DNA from: Chitinophaga niabensis
GTDB taxonomy: Bacteria; Bacteroidota; Bacteroidia; Chitinophagales; Chitinophagaceae
Direction: 5' to 3'
Assembly (NCBI RefSeq): GCF_039545795.1
Contig: NZ_CP154260.1
Span: 873,001 to 937,000, forward strand
Length of the DNA: 64,000 bases
In this document: positions 53,911 to 61,206 of the stretch, piece by piece
Numbering within the stretch: position 1 is the first letter of the stretch
Layout of the letters: each line of letters opens with the position of its first letter
Made by a program: the position numbers and the translations under genes
The notes under the pieces: generated by a model
Database searches by the model: none
The model's input: the letters and a program-made list of their open reading frames with translations, nothing else
What the model was told of the DNA's origin: nothing

Positions 53911-55209
53911 TTAATCAGCTAATACCGGTTTTGCGTTGGCCGGTACATGTGTATTAGCGGGTTGTTTACTGAACCTGGTCACCAATACGATAAAGCCTGT
54001 TGCAATAACTGCATAACCGATATAAGTGAATGCCTGTTCGTAAGAAATGTTCTCTGATTTAAACAGGAAGCCGAACAGCATACCTCCAAGGTTACCGCCT
54101 GCTCCCACAATACCACTCACCAGTCCTACATTCTCCTGGTTAATAAAAGGAACGATACCATAAGTGGCTCCATTTGCCATTTTCAGGAATAAAGCAAATC
54201 CCAGCATGGCTGCAATGGCCAGGCCCAGTGAAGGTGCGCCTGCAAAAAGTAATAAGCCGCCACCTTCTGCCAGCAGCACTAAAGCCAGCAGAATGCCTTT
54301 TCCTTTCATGCCTTGTTTAGCGCCCACCCTGTCTGACACAAAACCACCCAGTGCACGCGCAAAGAGGTTCATCAATCCGAATACACCTGCCCAGAGACCT
54401 GCGCTGCTTTGTGATAAATGGTAGGTGTCCACGAAGTGAAGGGAAGCCACATTGTCGAAAGTGATCTCCATGCCAAAACACATGGCATAAGCCAGCATTA
54501 AAGCCCAGATGCGCCAGTCTCCCAATACTTTCCAGTCTGTTTTACGTTTAGTGCTGTTGTATCCTGTTTCATCATAATTACCATTAGGGGTATCCTTTGT
54601 GTATTTGTGATAGAGTATGGCTACACCCAGCATCATCAACCCCGGCACGATCATGGCCAGGCGCCAGGAAGTACCTGCGCTGTAACCCATTCCTACAATA
54701 GCCGCGAAGATGAGGGGCATCACCATATTGGTAACACCTCCGCCGAGATTACCCCAGCCGCCGGTAACCGCATTGGCGGTGCCTTTGATATTGGGTGCAA
54801 ACATCATAGAAGTATGGAATTGCGTGATCACAAAAGAGGCGCCGATAATGCCAATCGCTAAACGAAATATCAGGAAGGTGGTGTAGTCGTGCGCCAGCCC
54901 TACAAGAAATACAGGGATAGAACCCAATACCAGCATACGTACTGCGGTTTTACGGGGTCCCCAGGTATCACATAATCTGCCAATGATCAGCCGCGCAATG
55001 ATGGTACTGGATACAGAAGCAATGATAATATTACCTATCTGTGATTTGGTTAAACCAAGATCTGCACGGATAGTAGGCATCAGTGGTGCCAGGCCGAACC
55101 AGCCAAAGAAGCAAACAAAGAACATCAGCCAGGTGATATGGAACGTGCGCATCTGGATGGAGTTCAGGCTGAAGATGCGTAATTTATCGAGTGGTTTGTT
55201 GTTGAGCAT
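53911..55209 (-). CDS. NarK/NasA-type nitrate/nitrite transporter
   Basis: This 432-residue MFS transporter has 12 helices and both nitrate-signature motifs of the nitrate/nitrite porter family: GGWGNLGGGVTNMVMPLIF (about 152-170) and GIVGAGGNLGGMLFGFLF (about 372-389). The first helix reads FHITWLMFFVCFFGWFGLAPLMP, also typical, and GRLCDTWGPRKTAVR is the MFS loop 2-3 motif. It brings nitrate across the inner membrane for the fused reductase encoded 11 bases downstream. The long cytosolic N-terminus (about 24 residues) is normal. Confidence 0.95.
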   Translation of the reverse strand: MLNNKPLDKLRIFSLNSIQMRTFHITWLMFFVCFFGWFGLAPLMPTIRADLGLTKSQIGNIIIASVSSTIIARLIIGRLCDTWGPRKTAVRMLVLGSIPVFLVGLAHDYTTFLIFRLAIGIIGASFVITQFHTSMMFAPNIKGTANAVTGGWGNLGGGVTNMVMPLIFAAIVGMGYSAGTSWRLAMIVPGLMMLGVAILYHKYTKDTPNGNYDETGYNSTKRKTDWKVLGDWRIWALMLAYAMCFGMEITFDNVASLHFVDTYHLSQSSAGLWAGVFGLMNLFARALGGFVSDRVGAKQGMKGKGILLALVLLAEGGGLLLFAGAPSLGLAIAAMLGFALFLKMANGATYGIVPFINQENVGLVSGIVGAGGNLGGMLFGFLFKSENISYEQAFTYIGYAVIATGFIVLVTRFSKQPANTHVPANAKPVLAD

Positions 55210-55221
55210 TTGTCAGGTTTT

Positions 55222-56514
55222 TTATTTGAGGAATATGTCCGGTCTGATATTGATCATCAGGTAGGCCCAGTGATTATTATACTGTGCATCCGGGACATTC
55301 TTGGCGGCGGCCAGTTGTGCCGTGCTGTTAAAGTAGCTGTAACCTCCTTCAAAGGAGATGGCTTTGGTAAGGTTGTACTGCATGGTAAGATCTGCTTCCG
55401 TACCAAACGTTAAACCTGATGAACTATAGAACTGGTGAAGGTCTACACCGATGTTCCATTTGGTGTTCTTCTTTAATTTGGCTTTCAGGTAGTAATCCTG
55501 CAGGCCGTTGTTACCGAATTTGCTGGCCACATAGAAGTAGTCCATTGTACCCCAGAATTTATGTGGTGTGCCATACAGCGGATCGAAAGTATCTGTGGTA
55601 AAATCCACACCGGCTTCCATGCTGAAGTTTTCCACAAAACGCCGCTGATAGGCTGCGGAGAACAATGCGCCGTCTACTGCTTTCCCATCTCCGTTTTTTC
55701 CTTTCTGATAGTAGACTGCTGCAATGATGCTGTTCTTAGAGAATGGATAGTTTACATACATGCCGGTAGTGATGCGGTTGTAACTGGCTGCTTCCCATTT
55801 TTTCACCAGCAGGCTGTCCACGCTGTATTTGGAGAACTGGTCTGCCAGGAAGAGGAGGGAGATACTGCCTGCGCCTGCCTGTTTATTAATATGCAGGAAC
55901 TCCAGGCTTTTGTATTGTGGTGCGCCATTGGTATTGGCGGGATAGTTGCCGGGAGGGGTGGGGTTGTAAGTAGTGCCTGATGCATTTTCTTTATTTTGGG
56001 AAAATGCGCCACCGGCGTGAAAGTTCCAGTTGTTGTATTTGAATTTGAGTACAGCTGCATCGTGCCTCCGGCCTTGTTGCAGCCAGTCCAGGTTACCCAG
56101 CAGGCGGCTGTCGTCATAGACCAGTTCCTGCCGTCCTATTTTCAGGCTAAGGCTTTTGTTCTTAATGGTGGTATCTGTTACCAGGATCTCTGCCCATGCT
56201 TCGTGCAGGAGGAATCCGTTATTGTCTGCAGTGGTAGTTCTGTTGATGGTTGATGCATCCTGCCCCCAGACCCTTGTGTCCTGCAGGGTGAGGCCAAGTT
56301 TTAAGCGGTAAGTACTGTACCCTGCGGATAGGCGGGTGCGTTGGGAAGTGAAAAGAGCTGGTTTGCTGCCTTTTGGAAGTGGGCCTCCCTGGCCATCCCG
56401 TAGTTCTGTACGCGTTCTTAGTTGCGCGCCCAGCATGAATTGTGCGGAACAATCGAGAGAAAGGAAGGTGCCAAAGAAAATACAGGAGACCCCGCCGAGG
56501 AACGATTTTTTCAT
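55222..56514 (-). CDS. outer-membrane beta-barrel, alginate-export-like, in the nitrate operon
   Basis: This barrel of about 430 residues starts with MKKSFLGGVSCIFFGTFLSL and a cleavage site at CSAQ; an ATG 33 bases earlier (56547) is also in frame. After the signal peptide come alternating strands with many aromatic girdle residues (QLRTRTELRDGQ, TRLSAGYSTYRLKLGLTLQDTR, LKIGRQELVYDDSRLLG), the pattern of the alginate_exp porin family, and it ends with a strand LMINIRPDIF. Its place between nirD and the inner-membrane nitrate transporter (12-base gap) suggests an anion channel for nitrate or nitrite; alginate export is not implied by context. Confidence 0.75.
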   Translation of the reverse strand: MKKSFLGGVSCIFFGTFLSLDCSAQFMLGAQLRTRTELRDGQGGPLPKGSKPALFTSQRTRLSAGYSTYRLKLGLTLQDTRVWGQDASTINRTTTADNNGFLLHEAWAEILVTDTTIKNKSLSLKIGRQELVYDDSRLLGNLDWLQQGRRHDAAVLKFKYNNWNFHAGGAFSQNKENASGTTYNPTPPGNYPANTNGAPQYKSLEFLHINKQAGAGSISLLFLADQFSKYSVDSLLVKKWEAASYNRITTGMYVNYPFSKNSIIAAVYYQKGKNGDGKAVDGALFSAAYQRRFVENFSMEAGVDFTTDTFDPLYGTPHKFWGTMDYFYVASKFGNNGLQDYYLKAKLKKNTKWNIGVDLHQFYSSSGLTFGTEADLTMQYNLTKAISFEGGYSYFNSTAQLAAAKNVPDAQYNNHWAYLMINIRPDIFLK

Positions 56515-56594
56515 GTATTTTTGATAAATTTTAAGTGAGCCAATCATATTAAAATTCAGAAGCCCGGATAGCCTGCCAGCTACCGGGTTTCGCT

Positions 56595-57002
56595 TTAATA
56601 CGCTTCTTCGTTCTCTCTAACGCCGATATATACACGATCATCTTCCGTCCTTACCGGGTAGGTAGTGAGGGAACATTCGTGTTCATCGTTCAAACATCTT
56701 CCATCTGCCAATGAAAATGTTTTTTTGTGAAAGGGGCAGGCAACTTTAGGTTCTCCCTGGTGTGAACCGGTCATACCACGACTTAAAGCCATTTGCTGCC
56801 TGTGCGGGCAAAGGTTTTGTGTGGCATACCAGGCATCGCTGCGGGTGAAATAAAACAGGGCGATCTGTTCTTCTTTATACTTGATGCAAACACCTCCGTT
56901 CGGGGGAACGTCTGTTGTTTTGCAGGCAAAGAACCAGGTGATGCCGGTTGTGCTGAGCGTTGACATATGTGAAGCGATTTGATGTTGGTGATCTATTTCC
57001 AT
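56595..57002 (-). CDS. nirD: nitrite reductase small subunit with complete Rieske ligands
   Basis: This 135-residue partner of NirB has a Rieske-like fold. Unlike E. coli NirD, which lacks the cluster ligands, it keeps all four: Cys65-Pro-His67 and Cys89-Pro-Phe-His92 (NLCPHRQ ... ACPFHKK), so it may hold a [2Fe-2S] cluster. The start overlaps the end of nirB by 10 bases. A later ATG at residue 13 is possible but would lose the coupling. It would help NirB reduce nitrite to ammonium with NADH. Confidence 0.9.
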   Translation of the reverse strand: MEIDHQHQIASHMSTLSTTGITWFFACKTTDVPPNGGVCIKYKEEQIALFYFTRSDAWYATQNLCPHRQQMALSRGMTGSHQGEPKVACPFHKKTFSLADGRCLNDEHECSLTTYPVRTEDDRVYIGVRENEEAY

Positions 57003-59482
57003 TCCGCTGCTTTCTTCTGATTCCGCATGGTCTCAAATTTTACAGTCGGATCTTTTTCTTCCGGTGCGTTAACGAAGTGGCTGAAGCGTTTCCTCAGTGC
57101 AGGATTTTCCACTACTTCCTTCCATTCGCATTTATAACTGTCCACCAGTAATTGCATTTCTGCTTCCAGGCTTTCTGCGATCCCTAAACTATCCTGCAGT
57201 ACCACGTTGCGGAGATAGTCAATGCCGCCATCCAGTTTATTGAGCCAGGTAGCTGTACGTGTCAGCGGATCGGCTGTTTTGATGTAGAACATCAGGAAGC
57301 GGTCTATATAACGGATACAGGTTTCATCGTCCAGGTCGCTGGCCAGGAGCAGGGCATGTTGTGGTTTGGAACCGCCGTTACCACATACATAGAGGTTCCA
57401 TCCTCTTTCTGTGGCAATGATGCCAAAGTCTTTGGATTGTGCTTCTGCGCATTCCCGGATACAACCGGATACAGCAGATTTTATTTTGTGCGGCGCACGG
57501 AGGCCGCGGTATCTTTCTTCTATCCTGATAGCAAAACTTACACTGTCATGTAAACCAAAGCGGCACCAGGTAGATCCTACACAGCTTTTTACTGTACGCA
57601 ATGCTTTACCGTATGCATGCCCGCTTTCAAAACCTGCAAGGATCAGTTCTTCCCAGATAGCAGGCAGGTCGCTGAGATGCGCGCCGAACAGATCAATACG
57701 CTGACCGCCAGTTATTTTGGTGTAGAGATTATATTTTTGAGCAACCTGCCCTATTACGATCAGTTTCTCCGGGGTGATCTCACCACCCGGGATACGGGGT
57801 ACAACAGAATAGGTGCCACCTTTTTGAATGTTGGCCAGGTAACGGTCGTTAGAATCCTGCGCGGTGTCGTTACCTTTGTCCAGGATCATTTCATTCCATA
57901 AGCTGGCGAGGATAGAACTTACCACCGGCTTGCAGGTTTCGCAGCCTTCGCCATCGCCGTAATGGTCCAGTACTTCATCAAAAGATTTCAGGGCTTTTAC
58001 TTTAACGAGGTCCAGCAGTTCCTGCCGGGAATAAGAGAAGTGTTCACATACCACGTTGCGGATGTATTTGCCCTGGGCTTTCATGGTGGCCGTGATAATA
58101 TCTTTCACCATGGGAACGCAGCCTCCGCAGCAGGTACCGGCTTTTGTACATTTCTTTACGGCATCCAGTGTTTCGTTGCCAGCTTCTACCGCCTGTGCAA
58201 TGCTTGCTTTGCTGATGCTTTCACAGCTGCAGATGATGGCTTCGTCCGGGAGATTGATGCCCGTGCTGGCAGTTCCGTTCCTGGCACCCAACAGGATGTC
58301 TATTGGATTGGGAGGAAGGATCACTTTGTTTTTGCTCGTTTGCAGGAGCATATTATAGGCGTCTGCATCCCCGATGAGGATGCCGCCTAATAAGTATTGA
58401 CCACAGGTAGAAATATTAATACGCTGGTAAACTCCTTTCATGGAATCTTCCAGCACAATGCTGTTGCCCTGGTCCGGTGTAATGAAGGGATTGCCGAAGC
58501 TGGCCACATCCACGCCAATGAGTTTCAGTTTGGTGCTCATGTCAAAACCGGTAAAGGCTTTCAGTTGACCGAGGATATGTGAGGCAGCTACTTCCGCCAT
58601 TTCATATCCCGGGGCTACCAGGCCATAGATCATACCATTATATAAGGCGCATTCACCAATGGCGTAAATAGCAGGATCAGAGGTTTGCAGTTGTTCATTT
58701 ACAATAATACCGCCGCGGGGGCCGGTACTGAGTCCTGCTGCTTTTGCCAGTTCATCTCTTGGCTGGATGCCTGCTGAGATCACCAGCATATCTGTATCTA
58801 ATATGGAGTCGTCCGTGAACTGAAGACCGGTGATGGTATCAGTACCCAGAATTTCGCGGGTGTTTTTGCTGGTGTGGATCTGCAGGCCCAGTTTTTCCAG
58901 TTTGGACTGGAGGATAAAGGAGCCTTTATCATCTATCTGGCGGGGCATGAGCCGGGGAGCGAATTCGATGATATGTGTTTCCGCCACACCCAGGTCTATT
59001 AATGCCTTGGCAGCTTCCAGGCCTAAGAGTCCGCCGCCGATCACAGTTCCTTTGCGGGCTTTGGGAGCAAAGTCCTGCATCAGCTCCAGGTCTTCTATGG
59101 TGCGGTAGATGAAAACACCTTTTTTGTCCACTCCCTGGATGGATGGCACAAATGCGGCAGAGCCGGTGGCCATAATCAGGAAGTCGTACGTTTCAGTGAT
59201 ACCCTGGTGAGAATGAACCGTTTTGGAAACGGGATCTATTACTTTAACAGGATCGCCCAGGTGGAGGGTGATATGATGAGAGGTATACCAGTCTAAGGGA
59301 GCCATTGTAAGATCCTCCGCTGACCTGCCGGCGAAAAACTCGCTTAAATGTACCCGATCATAGGCTGGGCGGGGTTCTTCTCCAAAAACTACTAATTGGA
59401 TAGGGACATCTCCGGTTTTTTCGACTATTTTTTCGCAAAATTTATAGCCTACCATGCCATTACCGATAACTACGACTTTCAT
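56993..59482 (-). CDS. nirB: NADH-dependent nitrite reductase large subunit
   Basis: This 829-residue cytosolic enzyme reduces nitrite to ammonium by six electrons. Residues 1-400 form FAD/NAD-binding domains (VVIGNGMVGYKFCEKI, GTVIGGGLLGLEAAKAL, DPAIYAIGECAL). Two BFD-like cysteine clusters follow (IICSCESISK ... GTCCGGCV at about 415-455, and GEGCETCKPV at about 515). The siroheme domain has both ligand motifs, CVGSTWC (about 640) and SGCIRECAEAQSKDFG (about 682), as in E. coli NirB. It is the first gene of the seven-gene operon and reads away from sumT, which makes its siroheme. Confidence 0.96.
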   Translation of the reverse strand: MKVVVIGNGMVGYKFCEKIVEKTGDVPIQLVVFGEEPRPAYDRVHLSEFFAGRSAEDLTMAPLDWYTSHHITLHLGDPVKVIDPVSKTVHSHQGITETYDFLIMATGSAAFVPSIQGVDKKGVFIYRTIEDLELMQDFAPKARKGTVIGGGLLGLEAAKALIDLGVAETHIIEFAPRLMPRQIDDKGSFILQSKLEKLGLQIHTSKNTREILGTDTITGLQFTDDSILDTDMLVISAGIQPRDELAKAAGLSTGPRGGIIVNEQLQTSDPAIYAIGECALYNGMIYGLVAPGYEMAEVAASHILGQLKAFTGFDMSTKLKLIGVDVASFGNPFITPDQGNSIVLEDSMKGVYQRINISTCGQYLLGGILIGDADAYNMLLQTSKNKVILPPNPIDILLGARNGTASTGINLPDEAIICSCESISKASIAQAVEAGNETLDAVKKCTKAGTCCGGCVPMVKDIITATMKAQGKYIRNVVCEHFSYSRQELLDLVKVKALKSFDEVLDHYGDGEGCETCKPVVSSILASLWNEMILDKGNDTAQDSNDRYLANIQKGGTYSVVPRIPGGEITPEKLIVIGQVAQKYNLYTKITGGQRIDLFGAHLSDLPAIWEELILAGFESGHAYGKALRTVKSCVGSTWCRFGLHDSVSFAIRIEERYRGLRAPHKIKSAVSGCIRECAEAQSKDFGIIATERGWNLYVCGNGGSKPQHALLLASDLDDETCIRYIDRFLMFYIKTADPLTRTATWLNKLDGGIDYLRNVVLQDSLGIAESLEAEMQLLVDSYKCEWKEVVENPALRKRFSHFVNAPEEKDPTVKFETMRNQKKAAEWK

Positions 59483-59584
59483 TAGAGGACGATTTTTAAG
59501 ATCTGGAATAAGGTATAGTGATATATAGTATTATTATCAATATAATGTCTTTTAGCTAAAAAATCGTAAAAAAGTAATGGTGTA

Positions 59585-59600
59585 TATGACGAACATCATA
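59585..59600. promoter_or_regulatory. Crp/Fnr-type palindrome between nirB and sumT
   Basis: TATGA (59585-59589), six bases, then TCATA (59596-59600) form a perfect inverted repeat of the TGA-N6-TCA layout bound by the Crp/Fnr family. It lies about 103 bases upstream of nirB and 80 upstream of sumT, in a very AT-rich divergent gap of 197 bases. The regulator encoded two genes away is the obvious candidate to bind it (inference). Confidence 0.5.
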
Positions 59601-59679
59601 AAAATACGAGTATTTAGTCTAATTTTATGCATGAGTTGTGTTAAATATCATATATAATTATTAATGTAATATATCAAGC

Positions 59680-60465
59680 ATGCCAAAACCATTATTATCT
59701 TTAGTTGGTGCAGGGCCTGGGGACCCGGAAATGATCACTTTAAAAGCTATCCGTGCTATCCGGGAAGCAGATGTGATCTTATATGATGCATTGGTGAACC
59801 CGGAGTTGCTGCAATATGCAGGGGCCAATGCCCGGGTGAGCTTTGTAGGCAAACGTTATGGCTGCCATGCCTTATCCCAGCAGGAGATTAATGAGCTGAT
59901 TGTCAGCAGTGCTTTGGCTTACGGGCATGTGGTGCGCCTGAAAGGAGGGGATCCCTTCATTTTTGGCCGGGCTGCGGAAGAAATAGAGGCAGCTGCTGCT
60001 GCCGGCATCCCGGTGAATATCGTACCGGGGATTTCCAGTGCACTGGCAGTACCTGCTGGTCAGATGATCCCGCTCACCTGCAGGGGAACGGCAGAAAGTC
60101 TCTGGATCACCACAGGTACTACCCGCCATGGAAGCATTTCAGATGACCTTCGCCTGGCTGCACAATCCACTGCTACGGTGGTGATCCTGATGGCGATGAG
60201 CAAGTTAGGAGAGATCATGGACCTGTTCAGCAGTTTCGGCAAAACACAAACACCAGTAGCTATTATACAGAATGGTACCACCCCGCAGGAAAAGATGGTT
60301 ACAGGAACGGTGCGGGATATTGTATTTAAAGCGGAGCATGCCGGACTGGAGAATCCCGCTATTATAATAATAGGAGAGGTGGTGCGCTGGAGAGAAGCTT
60401 TACCGGATATCATCGCTCAATCGCAAAAGGTAGAAAGATATGAAGAAAGACAAGCAGGGATGTGA
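59680..60465 (+). CDS. sumT: uroporphyrinogen-III C-methyltransferase
   Basis: This 261-residue SAM-dependent enzyme makes precorrin-2, the route to the siroheme of NirB. The N-terminus PLLSLVGAGPGDPEMITLKA is the family signature, followed by VILYDALVNPELL (about 30), VRLKGGDPFIFGRAAEEIEA (about 85), the region IVPGISSALAVPAGQMIPLT and the late PVAIIQNGTTPQEKMVTGT. The ferrochelatase/dehydrogenase part of siroheme synthase (CysG N-terminal) is not fused. It is divergent from nirB, and its 3' end overlaps the next gene by 26 bases. Confidence 0.95.
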   Translation: MPKPLLSLVGAGPGDPEMITLKAIRAIREADVILYDALVNPELLQYAGANARVSFVGKRYGCHALSQQEINELIVSSALAYGHVVRLKGGDPFIFGRAAEEIEAAAAAGIPVNIVPGISSALAVPAGQMIPLTCRGTAESLWITTGTTRHGSISDDLRLAAQSTATVVILMAMSKLGEIMDLFSSFGKTQTPVAIIQNGTTPQEKMVTGTVRDIVFKAEHAGLENPAIIIIGEVVRWREALPDIIAQSQKVERYEERQAGM

Positions 60466-61129
60466 CATGCAAACCTGCCTCGTATGCAGGCTGTGTGTAA
60501 AAGAATGGAAACCGGCCATCCTGCATGAGCGCAAAAACTTTGCCTTGAAAAAGGGCGCACAGTTGTTTAAAGAGGGTGATCCGGTGAAAGGTGTTTTCTT
60601 TCTTCATACAGGAAGAGTGAAAGTGCATAAACACTGGGGAGAAGAAAAGGAACTGATCGTGCGTTTTGCAAAGGAAGGAGATATTGTAGGGCACCGGGGG
60701 ATTGGTGCAGAGCTGATATACCCTGTAACAGCCACCGTACTGGAAGCGGCTACTGTTTGTTTCTTTGAGCTGGACTTCTTCCAGGCATCCCTTAAAGTGA
60801 ATGAAGGGCTGATGTATGAAATGATGATGTTCTATGCGCGTGAGCTACAGGAGTCAGAAAAGAAAATGCGCAACCTGGCACATATGCCGGTGAAAGGAAG
60901 GATTGCTTATGCCCTGCTTTCCCTGCGCGATAAATTTGGAAGGAATGAAGGGGGCTTCATTGATTTTGCCCTCAGCCGCCAGGACCTTGCTTCCTATATT
61001 GGCGCTACTTATGAAACCACATTCAGAATGCTGAATGAACTGATACAGGAAAACCTCATTATCTTATCCGGAAAAGAGATTGCCATTGCCCACGAGGAAA
61101 AACTGCGGGCTTTAACCCTGGCAGGCTAA
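60440..61129 (+). CDS. Crp/Fnr-family regulator with N-terminal cysteine cluster
   Basis: A 229-residue regulator. The N-terminus has four cysteines, Cys8, Cys13, Cys16 and Cys19 (GCDMQTCLVCRLC), before the cyclic-nucleotide-binding-like barrel (about 30-140; EGDPVKGVFFLHTGRVKVH). The winged helix is at about 165-225 (SRQDLASYIGATYETTFRMLNEL). E. coli FNR also uses N-terminal cysteines for an oxygen-sensing [4Fe-4S] cluster, but with other spacing and a further cysteine in the barrel. A redox, oxygen or NO sensor controlling the neighbouring nitrate genes is a reasonable inference. It overlaps sumT and is probably co-transcribed with it. Confidence 0.9.
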   Translation: MKKDKQGCDMQTCLVCRLCVKEWKPAILHERKNFALKKGAQLFKEGDPVKGVFFLHTGRVKVHKHWGEEKELIVRFAKEGDIVGHRGIGAELIYPVTATVLEAATVCFFELDFFQASLKVNEGLMYEMMMFYARELQESEKKMRNLAHMPVKGRIAYALLSLRDKFGRNEGGFIDFALSRQDLASYIGATYETTFRMLNELIQENLIILSGKEIAIAHEEKLRALTLAG

Positions 61130-61194
61130 GGATACAACCTGATTAAGAAATAATTATCTTCATGAGCGCGCAGACAGTAAAGCGGGCGCATGTT

Positions 61195-61202
61195 TACTTT
61201 TG
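61195..61202 (+). promoter_or_regulatory. -7 box directly before the peroxidase start
   Basis: TACTTTTG, an exact TAnnTTTG, ends 4 bases before the ATG at 61207. It supports that ATG over an upstream in-frame ATG at 61162, since transcription would begin downstream of the latter. Confidence 0.5.
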
Positions 61203-61206
61203 CCAT

